Source: CAYFKJ01 sp964528595
Lineage (GTDB): Bacteria > Pseudomonadota > Alphaproteobacteria > UBA2966
Direction: 5' to 3'
DNA length: 64,000 nucleotides
NCBI GenBank assembly: GCA_964528595.1
Contig: CAZGTM010000016.1
Location: 5,937-69,936 of the forward strand
The position numbers and the translations under genes were made by a program. Below are positions 15,467 to 23,487 of this stretch, one piece after another. Numbering within the stretch: position 1 is the stretch's first letter; each line of letters starts with the position of its first letter. The notes below the pieces were generated by a model that made no database searches, was not told the DNA's origin, and saw only the letters and a list, made by a program, of their open reading frames with translations.

Positions 15467-17149
15467 TCAGGCCGGCACCGTTTCCTTCGCCGTTGCGAGA
15501 TTGATCTTCGAGGGATCGTCGATCACCCAGATGCGGACGTTGCCGTCGCGGCCGCGCACGTCGACGGTTTCATGCTGGAAACCGCCGAGGTCGATGCCGG
15601 CTTTTTCCGCCGTGATGGCCGAGACGATCAGCGGGACGCCGAACTCCTTGCACTTGGCCTCGAGGCGGGCCGCGATGTTCACATGATCGCCGATGGCCGA
15701 AATGATCGGGTGGTCGGGCGGTCCCATGCTGCCGACGATGGCCTCGCCGCTGTGGATGCCGATACCGATGGCGAGCGGTGTCGGCAATTCGGCCTTCAGC
15801 CGTTCGTTCAACTCCGCGATCCGCCGCATCATGGCCTTGGCGCCCTCGATGGCTTCCCTGGCGCCCTGTTGGATGCCGGAGTTCAAGCCGTAGATCGCCA
15901 TCAGGCCGTCGCCGTTGAACTGGGCGTAATGGCCGTTGGTTTCCTGGAGTGCGCCGTCGATGGCGGCGAAGAACTGGTTGAGGACAAAGACGAAATCATA
16001 AGGCAAACGCCCCTCGGAAAGCCCCGTCGAGCCGCGCAAATCGACGAACACGAAAGCGACTTCGACCTCCTGGCCGGCCAGATAACCAGGCTGCTCGAAG
16101 CCGTCCGACGCGGTGGCCTCGGGAGACAGCAGAGGGGCGATCTCAAGATCGACCTTGGGCCGCACCTGGCAGGCCAACCGGACCGAGGGCGGCGCCGAGA
16201 TGCGCTCCAACACCTTGACCTCGTTTTCGTCGGGCGGCGTGAGCCAGTCCGCCCCGCGCCCCACACGGACCCGGCAGGTCGAACAGCGTCCCCGCCCGCC
16301 ACACACCGAAGCGTGGGGAATGCCGCCCGCCCGCAAAGATTCCAACACCGTCGCGCCCGGGATCGCCGTGATTTCCTGACCACCCTGGTAATGCAGCACC
16401 AGCGGCGTTTCGCGTTTGGCGATGGCCAACCTGATCCAGCGGGCGCCGAATATCAGGCCGATCAGAATCAAATAGCCGATGCAGAGATTGGTCATCCAGC
16501 CCATCGCCGCCGTCAGCATTCCGTCCGTAAAGCCGGACTCTTTCACAAGGGCACCGAGCCACTCCTGATCGGCCGCCATTTGTTGCGCCCGGTTGCCGGA
16601 GGCCATGTACCCGGACAGCGACATCACGGGCCAGCCGACCGCCAGGCCCAACGCCCAGCCCTGATAGCGCTGGTATCGCGGTTTCAGCCGCGCCCAGGTG
16701 TGAAGACCGATACAGCCGTGGAACCAGACAAGCAGAACCAGAGCGACCTGAATGACCCCGAATTCGGGACTGACCACGAACAACGCGACCATTTCGAGCG
16801 CGTAGCCCGTCTTCAGGCCCATGATCTCGACCAGGCCGCGGGTTGCTGCAACGTGGCCGAACAACAACAGCGGGATCAGAAGACCGAGGATGTTTTGCGT
16901 CGCCTCCCACGGCTTCATGCGCAGGGTTTGGCGAAAGAACAGCGATTTCAACGATAAACTGGTGTGGGTCAGAAACGCGCCCACCAACAAAACGGTTCCG
17001 GGCAAAGTGCGCCAGGGCCGCGTCGTGAATTGCGATGACGCGTCCATCGCCTCGAACGAGAACAAGCCCATCGAAGCGTTAAACAGGTGACCCGTGACGA
17101 ACACCAGCAAGACCATGCCGGAATAGAGCCGAATACGCGCGACCATCAA
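15467..17149 (-). CDS. Membrane-anchored class III cyclase with 2Fe-2S ferredoxin domain
   Basis: A 560-residue three-part protein. Residues 1 to ~240 hold about six membrane helices with histidines in or near them (H20, H61, H98, H143, H149), a layout like the b-haem-binding SdhC/FrdC-type anchor of CyaC-like adenylate cyclases. Residues ~245-340 are a plant-type 2Fe-2S ferredoxin domain with C282, C288, C291 and C326 (CX5CX2C then a distal C). Residues ~360-545 are a class III cyclase: metal Asp369 (VFVDLRGST), second Asp in FNGDGLMAIYG, adenine-type Asp in SAIGDHVNIAARLE. The architecture predicts cAMP synthesis controlled by quinone or respiratory redox state. The domains are firm; haem binding and redox gating are inference. 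Confidence 0.88.
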   Translation of the reverse strand: MMVARIRLYSGMVLLVFVTGHLFNASMGLFSFEAMDASSQFTTRPWRTLPGTVLLVGAFLTHTSLSLKSLFFRQTLRMKPWEATQNILGLLIPLLLFGHVAATRGLVEIMGLKTGYALEMVALFVVSPEFGVIQVALVLLVWFHGCIGLHTWARLKPRYQRYQGWALGLAVGWPVMSLSGYMASGNRAQQMAADQEWLGALVKESGFTDGMLTAAMGWMTNLCIGYLILIGLIFGARWIRLAIAKRETPLVLHYQGGQEITAIPGATVLESLRAGGIPHASVCGGRGRCSTCRVRVGRGADWLTPPDENEVKVLERISAPPSVRLACQVRPKVDLEIAPLLSPEATASDGFEQPGYLAGQEVEVAFVFVDLRGSTGLSEGRLPYDFVFVLNQFFAAIDGALQETNGHYAQFNGDGLMAIYGLNSGIQQGAREAIEGAKAMMRRIAELNERLKAELPTPLAIGIGIHSGEAIVGSMGPPDHPIISAIGDHVNIAARLEAKCKEFGVPLIVSAITAEKAGIDLGGFQHETVDVRGRDGNVRIWVIDDPSKINLATAKETVPA

Positions 17150-17199
17150 TCCCCCCCAAGGGTTAGAACTCGGGCGAATGATACCTCGTTTCGAAGCCG

Positions 17200-18015
17200 T
17201 TAGACAGGCTCGGCGAGGTACAATTCACGCCGGATCAGCCCTCGCTCGAGGGCTGCGATCTTGGCTCGGTGGCGGTTTAGTCGGGCAACGAAATCATCTC
17301 CATCGTGCAGCGGCGACAGTTCGGTGGCACGCGCCTCCTCCTCGAGCACCGAACGGCGTGCGGTCGCGAGAAAGGTGTTCGTCAGGTCTTGGGTCGACGT
17401 CAAATGCCAGCCTGTATCCGCCAGCAACGCCGGGTAATCGCCTTCCATATCCATGAAGGGCGGGCCGGCGGCGACGGCGAGTTCAACCGCGGACGGCGGC
17501 AAGTCAGGCACCATAAAGATGACGGAGAACGCCATTTTGGCGCCGGGCCGTATGACGCGCCGGCAGTTTTGCAGAACTTCGCGTTTGGATTTCAAACAGC
17601 AGAGTACGTCCGCATGGTGCACGGCGTCGAATACGGCGTCAGCGAACGGTAAATGCGCGCCATCAGCCAGGAGGCCAAAACAACGGCCACCCAGCCCGTC
17701 GGTTCGCGCCCTGTCGTTTGCGATCCGTATACCGGAAATCGGCAAGTCGGTCAGGACGGCGTCGCACCCTGAGCTCTCAGCCATGTGTAACGAAGGCCAG
17801 CCGGACCCCGCGCCGATTTCCAGCAGCCGTGTGTTGGGGCCGAGGCCGAGCAGCTTAGTTATTTCGCGAACTTCGTCCAACGTGGCCCAGCTCGTGGCGC
17901 CGTAACGGCAGCCGCAGGTGATTTCCTCGACCTCCAGCATGGCGGGCGACTGGGCGCGGCGATAGACGTCGATAAAGCGGGTGGTATCCTGGATTTCCTG
18001 CGGGCTGCGGGCCAC
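17200..18015 (-). CDS. SAM-dependent methyltransferase at the end of the isc operon
   Basis: A 271-residue protein with SAM motif I RLLEIGAGSGWPSLHMAESS (residues ~64-83), a motif II-like acidic strand end (VLTDLPISGI) and motif IV DAVFDAVHHADVLCCL. The Cys-rich EEITCGCRYGATSW before the fold and the C-terminal helical extension are unusual for small-molecule methyltransferases; the acceptor is unknown. It begins 4 bases after iscX ends, so it is transcribed with the iron-sulfur genes, but whether it acts in cluster assembly is not shown. It is the last gene before the convergent-free gap to the cyclase. Confidence 0.75.
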   Translation of the reverse strand: MARSPQEIQDTTRFIDVYRRAQSPAMLEVEEITCGCRYGATSWATLDEVREITKLLGLGPNTRLLEIGAGSGWPSLHMAESSGCDAVLTDLPISGIRIANDRARTDGLGGRCFGLLADGAHLPFADAVFDAVHHADVLCCLKSKREVLQNCRRVIRPGAKMAFSVIFMVPDLPPSAVELAVAAGPPFMDMEGDYPALLADTGWHLTSTQDLTNTFLATARRSVLEEEARATELSPLHDGDDFVARLNRHRAKIAALERGLIRRELYLAEPV

Positions 18016-18018
18016 GGA

Positions 18019-18219
18019 CTAGTCGCGCTCGTCGAGCCAGGCCATCTGGATGGCCTCGAGTATTTTTTCGTTAGAGCGATTGGGATCGTCGCTGAAGTCC
18101 GGCAGTTCGGTGACCCAGCGATGCAGATCGGTGAAGCGCATGTTGACGACATCCACATCCGGGTACGCGTCTTCCAGCTCAATCGCGATATCGTTGACGT
18201 CGGTCCACTTGAGCTGCAT
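18019..18219 (-). CDS. iscX: Iron-sulfur assembly protein IscX
   Basis: A 66-residue acidic protein matching IscX in length and pattern: LKWTDVNDIAIELEDAYPDV, the central MRFTDLHRWVTELPDF and the terminal ILEAIQMAWLDERD. IscX binds IscS and iron and tunes cysteine desulfurase activity. It sits in the expected place after fdx in the isc operon, 24 bases downstream. Confidence 0.93.
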   Translation of the reverse strand: MQLKWTDVNDIAIELEDAYPDVDVVNMRFTDLHRWVTELPDFSDDPNRSNEKILEAIQMAWLDERD

Positions 18220-18243
18220 ATCGCCCCCTTTATCTTGTTCTCG

Positions 18244-18579
18244 TCAGGCGTCCACCATCATGTTGCGTGTGGCCGCCGGCAAGGTCACTTTCAGACCGTC
18301 CAGTTCCTCGGTAATGATGATCTGGCAGCCCAGCCGCGAGGTATGCGTCAGGGCGAACGCCAGATCCAGCATGTCTTCTTCGTCCTCGGTCGCCTCGGGC
18401 AAGTCGTCGAAAAAATCGTCGTCAACGATAACGTGACAGGTCGAACAGGCCAGCGAGCCTTCGCAAGCCCCTTCCAGGTCGATCTTGTTGCGGTGGGCGA
18501 TCTCCAGCACCGAAAGGCCAAGGGGCGCATCGACCTCTTTGGCGTTTCCTTGCGGGTCGATGAAAGTCATCTTAGGCAC
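18244..18579 (-). CDS. fdx: 2Fe-2S ferredoxin of the Isc system
   Basis: A 111-residue adrenodoxin-type ferredoxin that supplies electrons for cluster assembly. The four ligands are C39, C45, C48 and C85 (GACEGSLACSTC and SRLGCQI), with the acidic patch DDFFDDLPEATEDEEDM between them as in Isc ferredoxins. It lies between hscA and iscX, the usual order. A 126-bp gap separates it from hscA. Confidence 0.93.
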   Translation of the reverse strand: MPKMTFIDPQGNAKEVDAPLGLSVLEIAHRNKIDLEGACEGSLACSTCHVIVDDDFFDDLPEATEDEEDMLDLAFALTHTSRLGCQIIITEELDGLKVTLPAATRNMMVDA

Positions 18580-18705
18580 GGGCTAACTCCGAAAACTTGC
18601 AGTGGTACAAAACGGACCGAGGGACGGGTCGCGGAACGCGGTACGACATAGCGCGGACGGCACACAATTACCAGACCGCTTTAGTGCGACCGATCGCCGC
18701 AAAAT

Positions 18706-20607
18706 CTAGACTTCGCCCAGTTCGGCATCCTCGTTCAATTCATCGATGGCGACACCGGTCAGGGCGCCCCTGATTTGACGGTCCATGCGACGGGCGGCAA
18801 AGGGTTCGGTCGCTTCGTTCAGAGCCTCCACGGCATCGTTGACCGCGTCCCGGTCATCCCCTTCCATGGCCTCGCGCAGCTCGGCGATTTTTTTGTCGAT
18901 CAATTCCTTCTCGTCAGGTTCGACGAGGTCGCCATCCGCTTCCAGTGCTGCGTCGAAGGCCAACAGCATGCGTTCGGCCTCGACGCAGGCTTCGGCCAGC
19001 AGGCGCGTCGTCATGTCGGCGCGGGCGTGCTCCATGCTCTCGCGCAGCATGCGGGACATGTCGTCGTCCGACAGGCCGTAGCTCGGCTTGACCTCCACGT
19101 GCGCTTCGGTGCCGGTGCTTTGCTCGACGGCGCCGACGGTCAACAAACCGTCGGCATCAACCGCGAACGTCACCAGAATTCGTGCGGCGCCCGCCGCCAT
19201 GGCCGGAATACCCCGCAGTTCGAAACGCGCCAACGAGCGGTTTTGGTCGACCATCTCGCGCTCACCCTGGACGGCGTGAATGGCCATGGCTGTCTGGCCG
19301 TCCTTGTAGGTCGTGAATTCCTGGGCGCGGGCCACGGGAATGGGTGTGTTGCGGTGAACGACTTTCTCAACCAGTCCGCCCATGGTCTCTATGCCTAGGG
19401 AAAGCGGCGTGACGTCCAACAAGAGGGCGTTCGACCCCATGGTCAGGGCCTCGGCCTGAAGGGCCGCCCCCAGCGCCACGACCTGATCGGGGTCGATATC
19501 GGATAGCGGTTTCTGACCGAATAGTTCGGCGACGCGGCGGCGCACCAAAGGCACGCGCGTCGATCCGCCGACCAGAACGACGCCTTTGATATCCTCCGGA
19601 AAAACGTCGGCGTCGTCCATGACGCCGCGGCAGAGATTGACCGTGCGATCGACGATATCGCCAATCAGGTCTTCGAATTTTGCGCGGTCCAGTTCGTGCC
19701 AGGTCGCCTCGCCCTCGACGTCCAGCATCCAGCGTCCCTGCTCCTGATCGGTGAGGCACTCCTTGACGAGCCGCGCCGTCATCATCGCCGTTTTGGCTTC
19801 GGCGGATGAGATCTTGGCATCCTCGGGCCGGTCTTCGCGCTGGCCGAGGAAATGGCTGGCCACCGCATGATCGAAGTCGTCACCGCCCAGTTGGGCATCG
19901 CCGCCGGTGGCGAGAACCTGGAAGACGCCCATTTCCATACGCAGGATCGATATATCGAAGGTGCCGCCACCCAGGTCGTAGACCGCATAGAGCCCTTCGG
20001 CATCTTTATCCAAGCCGTAGGCCAGCGCCGCCGCCGTCGGCTCGTTCACCAGACGCAGAACCTGCAGGCCGCAGAGCTTCGCGGCGTCCTTCGTCGCCGC
20101 CCGCGCGGCATCGTCGAAATAGGCCGGCACGGTAATGACGGCCTTGTCGATGGTGCGGTCGAGCGAGGCTTCCGCCATGGCGCGGAGCGCACCGAGGATG
20201 TGCGATGAAACCTCAACCGGCGTCAAGCGATGGCCCGCCACGTTCAGCCGGACCATGCCGCCTGATTCCGCGTCGTCGTCGATGTCGTACGGCACTGCGC
20301 CGCCCAGGGACTTCAAATCTTCGAGGCCGCGGCCCATGAGCCGTTTGACCGAGGACACCACACGGTCGGGATTGTCCATGATGACGCGCCTGGCGCCCTC
20401 CCCCACCACGGCTTCACCGTCGCCATAGGCGACCACCGAGGGCACCAGCGCCTTGCCGTCCGGTCCGCGCAGCACTTCCGGGTCGCCGTCGTGGACGATG
20501 GCGATCAACGAGTTCGTGGTGCCGAGGTCGATGCCGACCGCGACCTCCTCCCCAGCGTGCGGCAGGGGCGTTTCGCCCGGTTCGTGAATCTGCAGCAGTT
20601 CAATCAT
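18706..20607 (-). CDS. hscA: Fe-S cluster assembly Hsp70 chaperone HscA
   Basis: A 633-residue specialised Hsp70 that, with HscB, helps transfer clusters from IscU by recognising its LPPVK loop. The nucleotide-binding domain shows VGIDLGTTNSLIAIVHDG, AVITVPAYFDDAARAATKDA and YDLGGGTFDISIL; the substrate-binding domain follows after residue ~390 (LLLDVTPLSLGIETMGG). The N-terminal extension before the phosphate-1 motif and the shorter lid are HscA-like rather than DnaK-like. hscB starts 8 bases upstream and fdx follows. Confidence 0.95.
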   Translation of the reverse strand: MIELLQIHEPGETPLPHAGEEVAVGIDLGTTNSLIAIVHDGDPEVLRGPDGKALVPSVVAYGDGEAVVGEGARRVIMDNPDRVVSSVKRLMGRGLEDLKSLGGAVPYDIDDDAESGGMVRLNVAGHRLTPVEVSSHILGALRAMAEASLDRTIDKAVITVPAYFDDAARAATKDAAKLCGLQVLRLVNEPTAAALAYGLDKDAEGLYAVYDLGGGTFDISILRMEMGVFQVLATGGDAQLGGDDFDHAVASHFLGQREDRPEDAKISSAEAKTAMMTARLVKECLTDQEQGRWMLDVEGEATWHELDRAKFEDLIGDIVDRTVNLCRGVMDDADVFPEDIKGVVLVGGSTRVPLVRRRVAELFGQKPLSDIDPDQVVALGAALQAEALTMGSNALLLDVTPLSLGIETMGGLVEKVVHRNTPIPVARAQEFTTYKDGQTAMAIHAVQGEREMVDQNRSLARFELRGIPAMAAGAARILVTFAVDADGLLTVGAVEQSTGTEAHVEVKPSYGLSDDDMSRMLRESMEHARADMTTRLLAEACVEAERMLLAFDAALEADGDLVEPDEKELIDKKIAELREAMEGDDRDAVNDAVEALNEATEPFAARRMDRQIRGALTGVAIDELNEDAELGEV

Positions 20608-20615
20608 TCGAAATA

Positions 20616-21260
20616 CTAACCTTGTACGCTTCGGCGCTTGCGCCGGATTTCTTCGTGTAACTTAACCAGATATTTGAGGCGCGTGATCAACTTCGCTGCA
20701 CCTTCCAGGTCCTCGACGGCGAAGGCAAGCGACATCGCTTCCTCACAGACTTCAATATCAACCCGCGCCTTGACTTCCAAGGCCGCGACGGCTTCCGCAT
20801 TATCAGCTTCGGCCAACGCCTCACGGCTCTCCATGGCTTCCATGAGCAATTCCGGGTCGCCCTCGGTGTGGGCTTCGTTCGGCGGCGTGCCGCCCATGGC
20901 GACCAACAGGGATTGCGCCCGCGTCAACGGCGCCTTCAATCGCTCGTAAGATTCGTTCAGGCCCGTCGCGTGCTGCAGCGAATATTGCCTCTCCCGCGCC
21001 GTCTTGGTGGCAAAACGGTCAGGGTGAAACGTGCGTTGGAAGGCGAAATACCGTTTTTCCAAATCTTTCGAATCGACGTCGAAGTGGCTGGCCAATCCGA
21101 GGCGCTGAAAGTCATCCGCCGGGCGCGGTGGCTGGATCACGCCACAGGCATGGCAAAACGGCGCGCGCCCGTCGACGCCGCCCTTGCAGGACCAGCAGGG
21201 GACGGATTGGCCCGGCTGCAAGGCCTCCGAGATGATGAGTTGATCGTCTCCGTCGTGCAC
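20616..21260 (-). CDS. hscB: HscB co-chaperone with N-terminal tetracysteine domain
   Basis: A 214-residue J-protein that delivers IscU to HscA. The J-domain contains the HPD motif in FQRTFHPDRFATKTA and is followed by the HscB C-terminal three-helix bundle (LTRLKYLVKLHEEIRRKRR). Ahead of it, C22, C25, C36 and C39 (CWSC ... CHAC) form a zinc-ribbon-like knuckle that is absent from E. coli HscB but present in the mitochondrial homologue HSCB. The length is about 40 residues more than the enterobacterial protein because of this domain. Position between iscA and hscA is standard. Confidence 0.93.
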   Translation of the reverse strand: MHDGDDQLIISEALQPGQSVPCWSCKGGVDGRAPFCHACGVIQPPRPADDFQRLGLASHFDVDSKDLEKRYFAFQRTFHPDRFATKTARERQYSLQHATGLNESYERLKAPLTRAQSLLVAMGGTPPNEAHTEGDPELLMEAMESREALAEADNAEAVAALEVKARVDIEVCEEAMSLAFAVEDLEGAAKLITRLKYLVKLHEEIRRKRRSVQG

Positions 21261-21298
21261 GGTTTGGTTCTCTTCTTACCGTCCTAAGGCATGAATAT

Positions 21299-21317
21299 GG
21301 GGGGCGCCAGGCCCCCC
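21299..21317 (-). promoter_or_regulatory. GC-rich hairpin between iscA and hscB
   Basis: A six-pair G/C stem (GGGGGG / CCCCCC) with a 7-nt loop lies in the 84-bp gap between the iscA stop and the hscB start. No U-run follows on the minus strand, so it is more likely an mRNA processing or stability element separating iscRSUA from hscBA-fdx than a terminator. Confidence 0.35.
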
Positions 21318-21344
21318 GGGGTCGTGCGTTGTCCGGCGGGCAGC

Positions 21345-21677
21345 CTAGACGTGGAAGGATTCACCGCAACCGCACTTGCCTTTTTCGTTGGGATTGTTGA
21401 ACACGAAACCGGACTGAAGCTTTTCCTCGACAAAATCCATTTCCGTGCCGACGATAAACATGGTCGCCTTGGGATCGATGAAGACCTTGACGCCTTTGTC
21501 CTCGACAACCTCGTCGAATTCCTCGGGCTCTTCAGCGTACTCAAGGGTATACGACAGACCGGAACAACCCGCCGTCCGCACGCCAATGCGCAAGCCCATG
21601 TCCGGGTTGTCGCGCTTGCTCAACAGCGCCTGGATACGGTCCACCGCGTTGTCCGAAAGTGTGATCATCTGTGCCAT
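21345..21677 (-). CDS. iscA: A-type iron-sulfur carrier IscA
   Basis: A 110-residue A-type carrier. The three conserved cysteines are C38 (RTAGCSGLSY), C102 and C104 (KCGCGESF) near the C-terminus. It carries clusters or iron from IscU to apoproteins. It follows iscU by 36 bases in the usual order. SufA/ErpA are close relatives, but operon position favours IscA. Confidence 0.94.
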   Translation of the reverse strand: MAQMITLSDNAVDRIQALLSKRDNPDMGLRIGVRTAGCSGLSYTLEYAEEPEEFDEVVEDKGVKVFIDPKATMFIVGTEMDFVEEKLQSGFVFNNPNEKGKCGCGESFHV

Positions 21678-21712
21678 GCCAAACTAATCCTTGTTAATCG
21701 CCGTACCGCCGC

Positions 21713-22135
21713 TCAAGCGGTTTCCTTGATTTCCTCGTCGGTCGCGGGCGCAGCTTCCGTGCCCTTGCCCTTGTAATCTGTGATCGCAGCCTTGATGGCA
21801 TCCTCGGCCAGAACCGAGCAGTGGATCTTGACCGGCGGCAGCGCCAGTTCCTGGGCGATGTCGGTATTCTTGATATCGCCGGCCTCATCCAGGCTTTTGC
21901 CCTTGACCCATTCGGTGATCAGGCTTGACGAAGCGATTGCCGAGCCGCAGCCGAAGGTCTTGAATTTGGCATCTTCGATTATGCCGTCGGCAGACACCTT
22001 GATCTGCAACTTCATGACGTCGCCGCAAGCCGGCGCACCGACCAAACCGGTGCCGACCGCCTCGTCGTCCTTTTCGAAGGTGCCGATGTTGCGTGGATTT
22101 TCGTAGTGGTCCAGAAGCTTGTCGCTATAGGCCAT
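21713..22135 (-). CDS. iscU: Iron-sulfur cluster scaffold IscU
   Basis: A 140-residue scaffold protein. The cluster ligands are C37 (GAPACGDV), C63 (TFGCGSAIAS) and C106 (HCSVLAEDAI) with D39, and the HscA-recognition motif LPPVK is at residues 99-103. The C-terminal tail after residue ~125 (GTEAAPATDEEIKETA) is acidic and not conserved. iscS ends 66 bases upstream. Confidence 0.96.
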   Translation of the reverse strand: MAYSDKLLDHYENPRNIGTFEKDDEAVGTGLVGAPACGDVMKLQIKVSADGIIEDAKFKTFGCGSAIASSSLITEWVKGKSLDEAGDIKNTDIAQELALPPVKIHCSVLAEDAIKAAITDYKGKGTEAAPATDEEIKETA

Positions 22136-22201
22136 GAGTGATCTCCCAATTCTCCGCTGTTTCTATCAGACTAAGACTAATTTGCAGCGTGGCAAATTGC
22201 C

Positions 22202-23443
22202 TCAATGCTCAGCCCATTCAATGGACTTCAAATCAATCCCCTCTTGCGCCATCTCCCAAAGCGGGCTCATGGCGCGCAGTTTTTCAACGGCCTCCACCAA
22301 CGTGTCGACGGCGTAGTCGATTTCCGCCTCTGTCGTGAACCGGCCGATGCCGATGCGTAGCGAGGTATGCGCCAGTTCCTCTTCCACGCCGAGCGCCCGC
22401 AATACGTAACTGGGTTCCAGAGACGCCGAGGTACAGGCCGAGCCGGAGGAGACGGCAAGATCCCGGATACCCATCATCAGCGATTCACCTTCGACATAAG
22501 CGAAACTCAGATTGAGGTTGCCGGGGAAGCGCTGATCACGGTCGCCGTTGAGGAATACTTCCGGCAGTTTGTCGGTAATTTTGTCGTAGAACCGGTCCGA
22601 CAGCATACGGATGCGCTCGTTGTCAGACGCCATATCGGCCTCGGCAACGGCGCAAGCCTCGCCCAAACCGACACACAACGGCGGCGCCAGCGTCCCGGAT
22701 CTCATGCCGCGTTCCTGACCGCCGCCGTTGATCATGGGGCGCAGGCGCACCCGCGGCTTACGACGGACATAGAGCGCACCGACACCCATGGGACCATATA
22801 GCTTGTGGCCCGAAATGCTCATCAGGTCGATGTTCATCTCGTTGACATCAAGCGGGATTTTGCCCGCGGCCTGGGCCGCATCGGTGTGAAAGAACACCTT
22901 GTTTTCGCGGCAGATGGCGCCGATTTCCTTGAGCGGCTGGATCACGCCGATCTCGTTGTTCACGGCCATGATAGAAACCAGAACGGTTTTGTCCGTCATG
23001 GCGGCCCGCAGCTCATCCAGATCGATCAGGCCGTTCTCGGCAACCGGCAGATAGGTGACGTCGAAGCCCTCCTCCTGCTCCAGGTGGCGGCAGGTGTCGA
23101 GCACGCACTTGTGCTCCGTCACCGTCGTGATGATGTGGTTTTTCTTGTCCTTGTAGAAGCGGGCCACGCCTTTGAGCGCCAGGTTATTTGACTCGGTGGC
23201 GCCCGAGGTGAAGATGATCTCCTTGGTCTGCCCGCCGATCAGGCTAGCCACCTGGCCGCGCGCAGCCTCCACGGCTTCCTCGGTCTCCCAACCGAAGGCA
23301 TGGCTGCGCGAATGGGGATTGCCGAACTTCGTCGTGAAGTACGGCATCATGGCTTCCAGCACGCGGGGGTCCACCGGCGTCGTCGCCTGATAGTCCAAAT
23401 AGATGGGCGTCTTCATGTTGGCGCCCGGGGACAAATCGTTCAT
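22202..23443 (-). CDS. iscS: Cysteine desulfurase IscS
   Basis: A 413-residue PLP enzyme that takes sulfur from cysteine for IscU and tRNA thiolation. The PLP Lys is in SISGHKLYGPMG and the sulfur-accepting Cys in SSGSACTSASLEPSYV, on the long flexible loop typical of group I (IscS/NifS) enzymes; the C-terminal IscU-binding tail is present (SPLWEMAQEG). I keep the ATG at 23443, which has AAGGAA upstream; the internal ATG nine codons later (MKTPIYLDYQA) matches the usual N-terminus and is the alternative. It is the main Isc desulfurase by position next to iscU. Confidence 0.95.
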   Translation of the reverse strand: MNDLSPGANMKTPIYLDYQATTPVDPRVLEAMMPYFTTKFGNPHSRSHAFGWETEEAVEAARGQVASLIGGQTKEIIFTSGATESNNLALKGVARFYKDKKNHIITTVTEHKCVLDTCRHLEQEEGFDVTYLPVAENGLIDLDELRAAMTDKTVLVSIMAVNNEIGVIQPLKEIGAICRENKVFFHTDAAQAAGKIPLDVNEMNIDLMSISGHKLYGPMGVGALYVRRKPRVRLRPMINGGGQERGMRSGTLAPPLCVGLGEACAVAEADMASDNERIRMLSDRFYDKITDKLPEVFLNGDRDQRFPGNLNLSFAYVEGESLMMGIRDLAVSSGSACTSASLEPSYVLRALGVEEELAHTSLRIGIGRFTTEAEIDYAVDTLVEAVEKLRAMSPLWEMAQEGIDLKSIEWAEH

Positions 23444-23487
23444 GCGTTACTATTCCTTGTTCCTACGCCGGCTTGCCGTTGCGGCGC

